A stretch of DNA of 64,000 nt from assembly GCF_918697925.1 (NCBI RefSeq), contig NZ_CAKKMF010000011.1, forward strand, positions 16,401 through 80,400, in the 5' to 3' direction. The stretch is from Arthrobacter sp. Bi26. Lineage in GTDB: Bacteria; Actinomycetota; Actinomycetes; Actinomycetales; Micrococcaceae. Positions 17,545 to 26,096 of the stretch are shown here, piece after piece. The translations under genes were made by a program, and so were the position numbers. The notes below the pieces were generated by a model. It worked only from the letters and a program-made list of their open reading frames with translations. It had not been told where the DNA came from and ran no database searches. The stretch's first letter is position 1. The number at the start of each line of letters is the position of its first letter.

Positions 17545-18490
17545 ATGGCGACGGCCAAACCCCTGCCTCCCGCACTGTCGACAGCTTCGTTCACGATCGG
17601 CGAGGCGCGTCTCCACGGCCTGCCGCCGGGACGCATCAAGGCCCAGGACCTCCATGTGCCCAGCCGCGGCATCAGGGTCCCAGCAAACCAAGGGCAGTCC
17701 CTGCTTGCCCGTGCGCGGCCCTACACGCAGCTCGGCCCGCCGGACGTCGTAAGTTTCTATTCCGCGGCCCAGATTCACGCCTTCCGTATGCCCCTTCCGT
17801 CAGGATCCAGCCTTCCGCCGTCGGCCCGTCTCCTGCATTTGACCCGCAATGGGTCCTCCGCACCCCGCCGAAAGGGAGTGATCGGCCACCGGGCGGCCCT
17901 GGACCCGGGGGACATCGTGCAGCGTGCAGGAGTACCCGTGACGAGCGAGGCCCGCACGCTGCTCGATCTGGCCGGAACCGGCCACCTGACACTGGAGGAT
18001 CTCGTGGTCATTGCCGACGGTCTGGTGTGCGAGCATCCCCGCTGGCAGCATGCGGCGACCGCACAGCTTCCCTTGGCGGAGCTCAGGGGCTACCTGGCGC
18101 GCCAACGCTGCGTGGCCGGTCTTCCGCTGCTTCGGAAGGCGCTCGCCCTGGTGCGGGCGGGCGTCGATTCGGAGCCCGAGACCCGGCTGCGCCTCCTCTT
18201 CGGCCGTTCCGGGCTGCCGCCCTTCGAGCCGGATGTCGTCCTGATCGACGCGCAGGGGATGCCTCTGTGGGCGGATCTGGGGGTGCCCGGAGTACAGGCT
18301 GGCGGTTGAGTACGACGGCGGACACCACCTGACGCCGGCCCAGCGACAGGCGGACGTCATTCGCGCCGAACGCACCATGAGCGCAGGGTGGCGGCAACTT
18401 GTGCTCAACAACGTAGATGTCACGACCGGTGAGGCGTGGGTGCTGGTGCGTGTGCGCCAGGCGCTGCGGGCGCAGGGGTGGTCCGGCTGA
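17545..18490 (+). pseudogene. DUF559/endonuclease-domain protein, frameshifted
   Basis: Read from ATG 17545, the product has an N-terminal region with a short AbiEi/winged-helix-like layout (IGEARLHGLPPGRI) and a middle TSEARTLLDLAG typical of actinobacterial DUF559 proteins. It then reaches PLWADLGVPGVQAGG and stops at 18309. Removing one G from the run of five at 18279-18283 restores CPEYRLAVEYDGGHH and a C-terminus ending at 18490. This is the very-short-patch-repair-like catalytic region expected of the family, and the repaired product would be about 314 residues. The gene is therefore either inactivated by a single-base insertion or carries a homopolymer sequencing error. Nuclease activity is a family inference. 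Confidence 0.75.
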
Positions 18491-18555
18491 CGTTCTCCGT
18501 GCTCCCTGCTCCTGGCTCCGTGCTCCTGGCCAAGGGCAGCCGATAGACGGCTGCA

Positions 18556-18604
18556 GGGCAGATCAGGGCGAATGCCGGGGATGGATCCGCCCTGATCTGC
18601 CCGC
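18556..18604. repeat. Dispersed palindromic repeat, copy 3
   Basis: The left arm GGGCAGATCAGGGCGAAT begins at 18556 and the right arm ATCCGCCCTGATCTGCCC begins at 18585, with an 11-nt spacer. It matches copy 2 almost exactly. It lies about 140 bp downstream of tRNA-Ser(TGA), beyond that tRNA's terminator, the same relation copy 1 has to tRNA-Ser(GCT). Confidence 0.8.
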
Positions 18605-18689
18605 CAGGCTGCATCCGCCTCGAGTCCGCCCCCGCAACGGCCACAACGGCCGCACCCCGAGTCCGCCCCCGCAACGGCCGCGGCCACAG

Positions 18690-18738
18690 CGCAAAAATGC
18701 CCCCGCTTCCGGCATGAACTGCAGGAGGCGGGGGCATT
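18690..18738 (-). terminator. Rho-independent terminator of tRNA-Ser(TGA)
   Basis: On the minus strand an 11-bp stem (AATGCCCCCGC at 18696-18706 paired with 18728-18738) is followed by TTTTTGC. It starts 6 bp past the tRNA 3' end. Confidence 0.75.
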
Positions 18739-18743
18739 GTCCG

Positions 18744-18831
18744 CGGAAGGTAAGAGATTCGAACTCTTGGTACGGGGTCACCGCACACTGGTTTTCAAGA
18801 CCAGCTCCATCGGCCGCTCGGACAACCTTCC
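18744..18831 (-). tRNA. tRNA-Ser (anticodon TGA)
   Basis: An 88-nt cloverleaf on the minus strand. Acceptor GGAAGGT pairs with ACCTTCC and the discriminator is G. The anticodon stem CTGGT/ACCAG encloses CTTGAAA (anticodon TGA). A long serine-type variable arm is present, and the T arm is AAGAG-TTCGAAT-CTCTT. No CCA is encoded. Confidence 0.95.
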
Positions 18832-18994
18832 CTAACGAGTAGTCTTTCATAGGCAGTCGGCTGCCACAAAAACCAAAAACACCGTGCGCTTGCGGACGCG
18901 TGCAGCTCCCCGCCATATTCTGGGGAGTGATGTTGATCGGACCTGGCGATCGCGGCGAACGTGCGCGGAGCCAGTTAGGAATCGGGAGTACTCC

Positions 18995-19978
18995 ATGAAG
19001 GCTGTCTATATCTCAGAGCCCGGCGGTCCCGAGGTCCTGGAAGTCCGCGACGTGCAGGCCCCCGTGGCCGGCCCCGGCGAGGTGCTGATCGACGTCGTCG
19101 CCGCGGGCCTTAACCGTGCCGACGTCCAACAGCGCAAAGGGTTCTACCCGCCGCCCCCGGGTGCCTCCGAGATCCCCGGGCTGGAGGTCTCCGGCCGGAT
19201 TGCAGGGTTCGGCCCGGGCGTGACCAAGGCATTTTCCGTGGGGGACAAGGTGGTGGCGCTGCTCGCCGGCGGCGGTTATGCCCAGCAGGTGGCCGTTCCT
19301 GCCGGGCAGGTCCTGAGGATCCCCGACGGCGTGGATCTGGTCACGGCGGCATCGTTGCCTGAGGTCGCGGCGACGGTCTATTCCAACCTGATCATGACGG
19401 CGCAGCTGCAGCCGGGCGAAACTGTCCTCATCCATGGGGCCACGGGCGGGATCGGCACCATGGCCATCCAGCTGGCCAAGGCTGTTGGCGCCCGGGTGGC
19501 CACGACGGCAGGCAACGCGGAAAAGGTCGGCACCGCCAAGGCCTTCCTCGGGGCGGACATCGCCATCAACTACGCGGAGGAAGACTTCCCGGCGAGCCTG
19601 CGCGCACAGAACGGCGGCAAAGGCGCGGATGTCATCCTCGACGTCGTCGGGGCCAGGTACCTCGAGCAGAACATCGATGCGCTGGCCGACTACGGACGCC
19701 TCGTGGTGATCGGGCTGCAGGGCGGTGCCAGGGCGGAACTGGACCTTGGACAGCTGCTGCGGAAGCGGGCCGCCATCATCGCCACCGCGCTGCGTCCCCG
19801 CCCGGTCGAGGAAAAGGCCGTGATCATGAACGCCGTCCGCGACGCCGTGTGGCCGATGCTTACCGACGGCAGGATCAGGCCCCTCGTGGCCAAGACGTTC
19901 CCGTTGGCCCAGGTCGCCGCCGCGCACACTTACTTCGATTCCGGCGACCACGTCGGCAAGGTCCTGCTGGTCATGTAG
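18995..19978 (+). CDS. NAD(P)H-quinone oxidoreductase (medium-chain dehydrogenase/reductase, PIG3/QOR type)
   Basis: MDR-superfamily reductase of 327 residues, expected to reduce quinones or other electrophilic carbonyls with NADPH. It lacks the zinc ligands of alcohol dehydrogenases. It has the quinone-reductase signature region (GLNRADVQQRKGFYPPPPG) and the nucleotide-binding loop VLIHGATGGIGTMAIQLAK (AxxGGxG variant, residues ~143-161). NEAR-type proteins such as human PIG3 share the start MKAVYISEPGGPEVL and the GFYPPPPGAS segment. ATG 18995 follows a GGGAG site. It is transcribed alone, divergent from tRNA-Ser(TGA). Confidence 0.9.
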   Translation: MKAVYISEPGGPEVLEVRDVQAPVAGPGEVLIDVVAAGLNRADVQQRKGFYPPPPGASEIPGLEVSGRIAGFGPGVTKAFSVGDKVVALLAGGGYAQQVAVPAGQVLRIPDGVDLVTAASLPEVAATVYSNLIMTAQLQPGETVLIHGATGGIGTMAIQLAKAVGARVATTAGNAEKVGTAKAFLGADIAINYAEEDFPASLRAQNGGKGADVILDVVGARYLEQNIDALADYGRLVVIGLQGGARAELDLGQLLRKRAAIIATALRPRPVEEKAVIMNAVRDAVWPMLTDGRIRPLVAKTFPLAQVAAAHTYFDSGDHVGKVLLVM

Positions 19979-20089
19979 CCGGGCGCCGGCCGGCTTAAAA
20001 CCGCAGGTCGGAAGCAACTTATTCCGCCCGGAGCATGCGTTGTTTTGCGGGACGGGCGGCAAAGACGATAGCGTAGGTCCATACGCGGT

Positions 20090-20115
20090 ATACACGCGTC
20101 TTGGGGCGCGTGTAT
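20090..20115. promoter_or_regulatory. Perfect 9-bp dyad upstream of the PadR gene (candidate operator)
   Basis: ATACACGCG (20090-20098) and CGCGTGTAT (20107-20115) are perfect inverse complements separated by 8 nt, about 32 bp before the PadR start codon. Position and symmetry suit autoregulation by the adjacent winged-helix protein, which is inference. Confidence 0.55.
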
Positions 20116-20146
20116 GCTGTGTGGTTTCGTGACCTCCGGGAGCACC

Positions 20147-20683
20147 ATGTCTATCCGCCACAGTCTCCTCGCCCTTTTGCAGGACCGCCCGCGCTACGGC
20201 TACCAGCTCAGGACCGAATTCGAGGACCGCACCGGTTCCTCCTGGCCGCTGAACATCGGGCAGGTGTACACCACCCTTGACCGGCTGGATCGCGACGGGC
20301 TGGTCCGCAACGACGGCGGCGACGGCGACGGGCACGTCATGTACACCATCACCCCGGCCGGCCGGACAGAAGTCAGCGGCTGGTTCGCGGCCCCGGTTTC
20401 CCGCGCGAATCCGCCCCGGAATGAACTGGCCATCAAGCTCGCGCTCGGCCTCACGATTCCCGGGACCGACGTCGGCGCCATCATCCAGGCCCAGCGGGCC
20501 GTGTCGATCCGGGCGCTGCAGGAGTACACCAAGTCCCGCCGCGACACAGCCGCGCTCCAGCGCCCGGCCGACACCGCCAGGCTCCTGGTGCTGGACTCCC
20601 TCATCTTCCAGACCGAAGCCGAAGTGCGCTGGCTGGACCTCTGCGAGGCCCGCCTCATGCAGCTCAGCAGCCTCCAGGGGTAG
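20147..20683 (+). CDS. PadR family transcriptional regulator
   Basis: DNA-binding repressor-type protein of 178 residues. The winged-helix PadR domain occupies residues ~1-85, with RHSLLALLQDRPRYGYQL and the recognition region GQVYTTLDRLDRDGLV. The C-terminal part is the helical PadR dimerisation domain. ATG 20147 follows GGGAG; an earlier start at 20114 would sit inside the upstream dyad. PadR genes usually control an adjacent transporter, but here the next gene, cstA, starts 134 bp later with its own strong ribosome site, so a link to CstA is only possible. The ligand is unknown. Confidence 0.9.
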   Translation: MSIRHSLLALLQDRPRYGYQLRTEFEDRTGSSWPLNIGQVYTTLDRLDRDGLVRNDGGDGDGHVMYTITPAGRTEVSGWFAAPVSRANPPRNELAIKLALGLTIPGTDVGAIIQAQRAVSIRALQEYTKSRRDTAALQRPADTARLLVLDSLIFQTEAEVRWLDLCEARLMQLSSLQG

Positions 20684-20816
20684 CCCGGCCGACCGCTCGT
20701 CGCGCGAACCACGCCGCCCGGCGCAGGAGCGCCGCCGGGGCGCGGCAGCATTGGTAGGGTGCGGGGGGCAGTTCTGCACCGGTGGACTGCCCAGCTGGGA
20801 TTCTCGAGGAGGAGAC

Positions 20817-23144
20817 ATGGGCACAATGCCAGAGGGCACACAACGCGAAAGCACAAACAGCAGCATGCACGCCACCGCACAACTCGAGGACGGGATCGTT
20901 CCAGATCCGTCCCTCCCGCCGACATCGGTGGATGAGTCCGTCCGCGACTCCGCGGAACGCACTTGGACGCCCGCCAAGATCGCGCTGTGGGCCGCCATAG
21001 CGCTGCTGGGCGGCGTCGCCTGGTTCATGCTCGCAATCATCCGCGGCGAGACCGTCAACGCCATCTGGTTTGTGTTCGCGTCGGTCTGCACGTACCTGAT
21101 CGGCTACCGCTTCTACTCCAAGGTCATTGAGCGCTACCTGCTCAAGCCCAACGACCGCCGCGCCACCCCGGCCGAATACAAGGCAGACGGCAAGGACTAC
21201 GTCCGCACGGACCGCAACGTCCTGTTCGGCCACCACTTCGCCGCCATCGCCGGCGCCGGACCCCTGGTGGGCCCGGTCATCGCGGCACAGATGGGCTACC
21301 TGCCCGGCACGATCTGGATCATCATCGGCGTCGTCCTTGCCGGCGCCGTCCAGGACTACCTCGTCCTGTTCTTCTCCATGCGCCGCGGCGGCCGTTCGCT
21401 GGGACAGATGGCCCGCGAGGAACTCGGCGTGATCGGCGGTACCGCCGCCCTCGTCGCGACCCTGCTGATCATGGTGATCATCGTCGCCATCCTTGCCCTG
21501 GTGGTCGTCAACGCCCTGGGCGAAAGCCCGTGGGGCGTCTTCTCGGTCGGCATGACCATCCCGATCGCCCTCTTCATGGGCGTGTACCTGCGCTTCATCC
21601 GGCCGGGCAAGGTCATGGAGGTCTCCCTGATCGGATTCGTGCTGCTCATGGCCGCCATTATCGGCGGCGGTGCCGTGGCAGGCACCGAATGGGGTGCCGC
21701 GTTCTTCCACCTGGACAAGGTCACCATCGCGTGGGGCCTCATCATCTACGGCTTCATCGCAGCCATCCTCCCCGTCTGGCTCCTCCTGGCCCCCCGCGAC
21801 TACCTCTCCACCTTCATGAAGATCGGCGTGATCGTGATGCTGGCCCTGGCCATCATCGTGGTCCGCCCCGAGATCACGGTGCCGGCGTTCAGCGAGTACG
21901 CCGGCCGCGACAACGGTCCGGTTTTCTCCGGCGCCGTGTTCCCGTTCCTGTTCGTCACGATCGCCTGCGGCGCGCTGTCCGGGTTCCACGCCCTGATCGC
22001 CTCCGGCACCACACCGAAACTGATCGAGAAGGAACGCCAGACGCGCCTGATCGGCTACGGCGGCATGCTCATGGAATCCTTCGTGGCAATCATGGCCCTC
22101 GTGGCGGCAATCTCCATTGACCGCGGCATCTACTTCGCCATGAACGCCCCCGTGGCGCTGACCGGCGGGACCGTCGAGACCGCGGCCGCGTGGGTCAACG
22201 GCCTGGGCCTGTCCGGCGTCAACATCACGGCCGGCGATCTCGCACAGACGGCCAAGGACGTGGGGGAGCAAAGCATCGTGTCCCGCTCGGGCGGCGCCCC
22301 CACCCTCGCCGTCGGCCTTGCCCACATCATGCAGCAGTTCATCGGCGGCACCGCGATGATGGCGTTCTGGTACCACTTCGCCATCATGTTCGAGGCCCTC
22401 TTCATCCTCACGGCGGTCGACGCCGGCACCCGCGTTGCCCGGTTCATGCTGCAGGACTCGATCGGCAACTTCGTCCCGAAGTTCAAGGAACACTCCTGGC
22501 GCCCGGGTGCCTGGCTCTGCACTGCCATCATGGTGGCCGCCTGGGGCGCGGTCCTGCTGATGGGCGTCACCGACCCGCTGGGCGGCATCAACACCCTGTT
22601 CCCGCTGTTCGGCATCGCCAACCAGTTGCTGGCCGCCATCGCCCTCTCGGTCTGCCTGGCCATTGCCGCCAAGCGCACGGCCTTGAAGTACCTGTGGATC
22701 GTGGCGGCGCCGCTGGCGTTCGCCGCCGTCGTGACCATCACGGCGAGCTTCTACAAGATCTTCTCGCCCGTTCCGGCGGTGGGCTACTTCGCCAACAATG
22801 CAGCCTTCGCCAAGGCTCTTGCGGACGGCAAGACCTCCTTCGGAACCGCCAAGACCCAGGCCGCCATGGAGGCCGTGGTCCGCAACACCATGATCCAGGG
22901 ATGGCTGTCGATCATCTTCGTGGTGCTGAGCATCATCGTCATCGTCACCGCAGTGATGGCAACCATCAAGGCCCTGCGGAACACGGCCGCGGGGCTTCCC
23001 AACGCCGAGAACGAAGACCCCGCCCGGGCCTCCCGTGTCTTCGCTCCGGCAGGGTTTGTTCCCACGGCGGCGGAGCGCGACCTCGTGACCGAGTGGAACC
23101 AGCACCCGGCCGGAGAGCGGCTCGAAAAGTCCGGGCACCACTGA
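20817..23144 (+). CDS. cstA: Carbon starvation protein CstA family transporter
   Basis: Integral membrane protein of 775 residues. CstA family members import pyruvate or peptides during carbon starvation. The cytoplasmic N-terminus (~50 residues) is followed by about 16-18 hydrophobic helices. Conserved CstA features include NAIWFVFASVCTYLIGYRFY, the GHHFAAIAGAGPLVGPVIAA block, and GALSGFHALIASGTTPK. ATG 20817 has a strong GAGGAGGAG site. The stop codon overlaps the start of the YbdD-like gene (TGATG), so they are translationally coupled, as in many bacteria. Confidence 0.95.
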   Translation: MGTMPEGTQRESTNSSMHATAQLEDGIVPDPSLPPTSVDESVRDSAERTWTPAKIALWAAIALLGGVAWFMLAIIRGETVNAIWFVFASVCTYLIGYRFYSKVIERYLLKPNDRRATPAEYKADGKDYVRTDRNVLFGHHFAAIAGAGPLVGPVIAAQMGYLPGTIWIIIGVVLAGAVQDYLVLFFSMRRGGRSLGQMAREELGVIGGTAALVATLLIMVIIVAILALVVVNALGESPWGVFSVGMTIPIALFMGVYLRFIRPGKVMEVSLIGFVLLMAAIIGGGAVAGTEWGAAFFHLDKVTIAWGLIIYGFIAAILPVWLLLAPRDYLSTFMKIGVIVMLALAIIVVRPEITVPAFSEYAGRDNGPVFSGAVFPFLFVTIACGALSGFHALIASGTTPKLIEKERQTRLIGYGGMLMESFVAIMALVAAISIDRGIYFAMNAPVALTGGTVETAAAWVNGLGLSGVNITAGDLAQTAKDVGEQSIVSRSGGAPTLAVGLAHIMQQFIGGTAMMAFWYHFAIMFEALFILTAVDAGTRVARFMLQDSIGNFVPKFKEHSWRPGAWLCTAIMVAAWGAVLLMGVTDPLGGINTLFPLFGIANQLLAAIALSVCLAIAAKRTALKYLWIVAAPLAFAAVVTITASFYKIFSPVPAVGYFANNAAFAKALADGKTSFGTAKTQAAMEAVVRNTMIQGWLSIIFVVLSIIVIVTAVMATIKALRNTAAGLPNAENEDPARASRVFAPAGFVPTAAERDLVTEWNQHPAGERLEKSGHH

Positions 23145-23350
23145 TGCGGAGCCCGGACGTGAACGCGGTACTTGCCGGGTTCCGCGGGGTTGCCGGGTAC
23201 CTCGGCGCAGTGCTGGGCGCCGATGCCTACAGGAAGTACCTGGAGCACCATGAGGCCTCTGGACACACCAGCCCTCCCCTGACTGAGCGGGAGTTTTGGC
23301 GTGACCGGACCGACCGGCAGGACACCAGTCCGCAAGGTCGGTGTTGTTGA
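23144..23350 (+). CDS. YbdD/YjiX family small protein (CstA partner)
   Basis: A 68-residue soluble protein overlapping the cstA stop by one base. It carries the family pattern GYLGAVLGADAYRKYLEHH followed by PPLTEREFWRD. Small YbdD/YjiX proteins are almost always encoded directly after CstA/BtsT-type transporters and are thought to be needed for their activity. The last residues after the RDRTDRQD segment are less conserved. Confidence 0.88.
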   Translation: MRSPDVNAVLAGFRGVAGYLGAVLGADAYRKYLEHHEASGHTSPPLTEREFWRDRTDRQDTSPQGRCC

Positions 23351-23498
23351 GCCGGTGTTGCTGAGCGGGCGCTGCTGAGCAGCTGTCCGGCAGGGGCCGG
23401 GGGAGGGGCGGTGCCGGGCACGAGAGTGTCCGACGCCGCCCCCTCCGCTTCCGGCGGACGCCGGGTCCGCGTCGCCCGGCGCGTGAGAGTATGAAGCC

Positions 23499-24170
23499 AT
23501 GAGCGATCAGCACGACACTCAGTCCGGCGCCCAAACTGCCGACGACGTGCCCGTCGAAGGCACGCCCCTGGACGACACCCTGCCCGGTACGCCTTTGGCA
23601 CCACCGGCCACGGCCGGCCACGCCGGTGGACCCGGTTCCGGGCCCAGGCCGCCCCGGGGAAGCGAACTTCAGGACCTCGTGGACCAACCCGCGAAGGTCA
23701 TGCGGATCGGCACGATGGTCAAGCAGTTGCTGGACGAGGTGAAGTCCGCGCCCCTGGACGACGCGGCACGCGTCCGGCTGGCTGAAATCCACGACCGCTC
23801 CATCAAAGAACTCGAGGACGGCCTGGCTCCGGAGCTTGTTGAGGAGCTCGAACGGATCAACCTTCCCTTTCCGGAGAACGCCACCCCTTCCGACGCGGAA
23901 CTGAGGATCGCCCAGGCACAGCTGGTCGGCTGGCTTGAGGGACTGTTCCACGGCATCCAGACGGCCATCGCGGCGCAGCACGCCGCCAGGGAGCACTCTT
24001 ACGCCCAGATGCAGTTGCGCCAACTGCCGCCCGGCACAGTGATCGCACCGGGCGTCATCATCGGCGAGAACGGCGAGCCGGTCCGGGCCGCAGCGCCGCG
24101 TCGCGGCGCGGATTCCTCGGAGCCGCCCGAACCCGCAGACCCGGACCACGGTCCGGGCCAGTACCTTTAG
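23499..24170 (+). CDS. bpa: Bacterial proteasome activator Bpa (PafE)
   Basis: ATP-independent activator that forms a dodecameric ring on the 20S proteasome and opens its gate for unfolded substrates. The 223-residue product has a disordered Pro/Gly-rich N-terminus (~1-50). A four-helix region follows (ELQDLVDQPAKVMRIGTMVK through QTAIAAQHAAREHS, ~55-165). A flexible acidic tail ends in GQYL, the proteasome-docking motif of Bpa. No proteasome, Mpa or Pup genes are in the window. The strain should carry a 20S proteasome elsewhere, which is expected for Micrococcaceae. Confidence 0.92.
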   Translation: MSDQHDTQSGAQTADDVPVEGTPLDDTLPGTPLAPPATAGHAGGPGSGPRPPRGSELQDLVDQPAKVMRIGTMVKQLLDEVKSAPLDDAARVRLAEIHDRSIKELEDGLAPELVEELERINLPFPENATPSDAELRIAQAQLVGWLEGLFHGIQTAIAAQHAAREHSYAQMQLRQLPPGTVIAPGVIIGENGEPVRAAAPRRGADSSEPPEPADPDHGPGQYL

Positions 24171-24177
24171 CGCGACC

Positions 24178-24645
24178 TTGGGCTTCTTCAGCGCAGCCCG
24201 GCAAGGCCGCAGGGACGACGCCGAACTCGGCAAAGGCCTCTGGCGGCGCGCCCATGACCGGTTCAACCGCGGACTTGACCGCTACCACCAGGTCCTCGAG
24301 GGGGTCGAGGACGAGGCGCTGTACGGCGAGCTCGTCGACATCGCCAACCAGCTCTCCGCGCTCGCGCCCCGGGTGCGGCAGGTCTGCGTGGAGGCCCAGC
24401 GGCGGTTTCCCAGCAATGGATTGGATATCCCGGGGCCGCTGGCTGGCGTTCACCGGGCCCTGTCGACGGCAGGCAATTCCCTGGCCATGACGGCTGAGGC
24501 GGCCGCGATGCTCCGGCTCGCCGTTGGGCCGGTCCCGGCGGGGGCCGCGTCGGTGCGGCGCCGCGCCGATTCCGTGCTGGAGCAGGTCCACGACGCAGAG
24601 CGGCGGCTTGCGGAGGCTGACGGCAACGCCCCCACGTCGACCTGA
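24178..24645 (+). CDS. Conserved hypothetical helical protein downstream of bpa
   Basis: Product of 155 residues starting at TTG 24178, 8 bp after the bpa stop, with no clear ribosome site of its own, suggesting coupled translation. The sequence is charged and largely helical (RRAHDRFNRGLDRYHQVL, then Ala-rich helices to the C-terminus), with no signal peptide or membrane helix. I do not recognise a family. The short spacing suggests co-expression with the proteasome activator. A role as partner or adaptor is speculation. Confidence 0.65.
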   Translation: MGFFSAARQGRRDDAELGKGLWRRAHDRFNRGLDRYHQVLEGVEDEALYGELVDIANQLSALAPRVRQVCVEAQRRFPSNGLDIPGPLAGVHRALSTAGNSLAMTAEAAAMLRLAVGPVPAGAASVRRRADSVLEQVHDAERRLAEADGNAPTST

Positions 24646-24796
24646 GTCGTTCCCCGCAAGAGCGCGCGGCGACGGCGAAGCTCCGCTTTGCCGGGGTTCC
24701 TGATTCCCTGTATTCCCGGGTATTCCCGGTTACGCGCCTAGCTTAGCTTCGCCCCTGACACTGGCCGGAGGGCGCCGATGTTGGCAGGATACTTAT

Positions 24797-25642
24797 ATGA
24801 CTTTTTCACCGGAACTGACTTTCAATGACGGCAACACCATCCCCCAGCTTGGCTACGGGGTGTGGCAGGTTGAAGATGACGTGGCCGAAAAGGTGGTTGT
24901 CCAGGCGTTTGAGGCCGGCTTCCGCCACATCGACACGGCAAAGATCTACGGCAACGAGGCAGGCGTGGGCCGCGCCATTGAGCGTTCCGGCCTCAAACCC
25001 GAGGAAATTTTCATCACCACCAAGCTGTGGAACGCGGACCAGGGCTACGAATCCACCCTGAAGGCGTTCGAGGAGTCCATGGAGCGTCTGGGCCTGGAGA
25101 CCCTGGACCTGTACCTGATCCACTGGATGCAGCCCAAGCAGGACAAATACGTTGACACCTGGAAGGCTCTCATCGAGCTCCAGAAGCAGGGCCGGGTCAA
25201 GACCATTGGCGTCTCCAACTTCACCAAGGAGGGACTGCAGCGCCTGATCGATGAGACCGGGGTGGTTCCGGCCATCAACCAGGTCGAGCTGCACCCGTTC
25301 TTCAGCCAGGCCGAACTGCGCGAATTCAACGCGTCCAAGGGCATCCTCACCCAGGCCTGGTCGCCGCTGGGCCAGGGCGGGGAGCTGCTCGAGAGCCCTG
25401 TCATCTCCGAGATTGCCGCCAAGCACGGCGCCACCCCGGCCCAGGTTGTCATCGCGTGGCACCTGGCCATCGGCAACGTGGTCATCCCGAAGTCGGTCAC
25501 TGAGTCCCGGATCCGCGAGAACTACGCGGCCCTGGACGTCACCCTCGACAAGACCGACCTCCAGGCCATCAACGGACTGGACCGTTCCGCCGAAGACGCC
25601 GGCCGGATCGGCCCGGATCCGGCTGTCTCCGACTTCGCCTAA
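24797..25642 (+). CDS. Aldo/keto reductase (2,5-diketo-gluconate-reductase-like)
   Basis: NADPH-dependent carbonyl reductase of 281 residues with a TIM-barrel fold. The AKR tetrad is visible: Asp and Tyr in FRHIDTAKIYGNE (residues ~43-56), Lys in FITTKLW, and His in LYLIHWMQP. The cofactor-binding C-terminus contains VIPKSVTESRIREN. Length and motifs match the AKR5 group; the physiological substrate is unknown. It is monocistronic, ending at a strong hairpin. Confidence 0.93.
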   Translation: MTFSPELTFNDGNTIPQLGYGVWQVEDDVAEKVVVQAFEAGFRHIDTAKIYGNEAGVGRAIERSGLKPEEIFITTKLWNADQGYESTLKAFEESMERLGLETLDLYLIHWMQPKQDKYVDTWKALIELQKQGRVKTIGVSNFTKEGLQRLIDETGVVPAINQVELHPFFSQAELREFNASKGILTQAWSPLGQGGELLESPVISEIAAKHGATPAQVVIAWHLAIGNVVIPKSVTESRIRENYAALDVTLDKTDLQAINGLDRSAEDAGRIGPDPAVSDFA

Positions 25643-25683
25643 GCAACAGTCCCACGACGCCGGCAGCCAGCTGACGTTCGCAC

Positions 25684-25716
25684 AGGGCCTCCACCCCGCA
25701 CAGGGTGGAGGCCCTT
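25684..25716 (+). terminator. Hairpin terminator of the aldo/keto reductase gene
   Basis: A 12-bp perfect stem (AGGGCCTCCACC at 25684-25695 with 25704-25715) encloses an 8-nt loop, about 40 bp after the stop codon. The following tract (TCCTGC) is not a good U-run. Confidence 0.6.
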
Positions 25717-25826
25717 CCTGCGCTCAGGCCCATACCCGCGGCCGCGCCCGTTCCTGCGGCCCCGCCTGCCGGGGCCGTGACACCCGCCGGGACCGTGAAG
25801 CCTCCGAAATAGGCGCCGCACCGGAG

Positions 25827-26060
25827 TCAGGCGGCGGCCCGGCGCTCTTTCGCCGGGATGGCATCGATGACGGCCCAGCCGTCCTCGCCCGCCACGCACC
25901 GGCTGGCGAAGCGGTCCGCGGCGGCAGCGTCATCGAAGCTCTCGGAACGGATCCGGCCGCAGTCGGTGTCCAGGTAGGTGACCTCGAAATACAGTGCGCC
26001 ATCCTGTGCGCCGTTGAAACCCGGCTGGAACCTCTGTTGGAAATTCTGGTTGTTCTCCAT
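25827..26060 (-). CDS. Small hypothetical protein (77 aa)
   Basis: A 77-residue soluble protein from ATG 26060, rich in aromatic and acidic residues (FEVTYLDTDCGRIRSESFDD). It has no signal peptide or transmembrane segment. The pattern of alternating strands followed by a DDAAAADRFA helix suggests a compact alpha/beta fold. I do not recognise a family. It is followed by a gap of 36 bp to the next minus-strand gene. Confidence 0.6.
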   Translation of the reverse strand: MENNQNFQQRFQPGFNGAQDGALYFEVTYLDTDCGRIRSESFDDAAAADRFASRCVAGEDGWAVIDAIPAKERRAAA

Positions 26061-26096
26061 GATTCCAGTGTGCAACCGACCTCCGACAGGAAGACT

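Noticed and set aside
20664..24266. A 1200-codon open frame on the minus strand antisense to cstA and bpa.
   Set aside because: It is the GC-rich shadow of convincing plus-strand genes; its translation is low-complexity and matches no fold I recognise.
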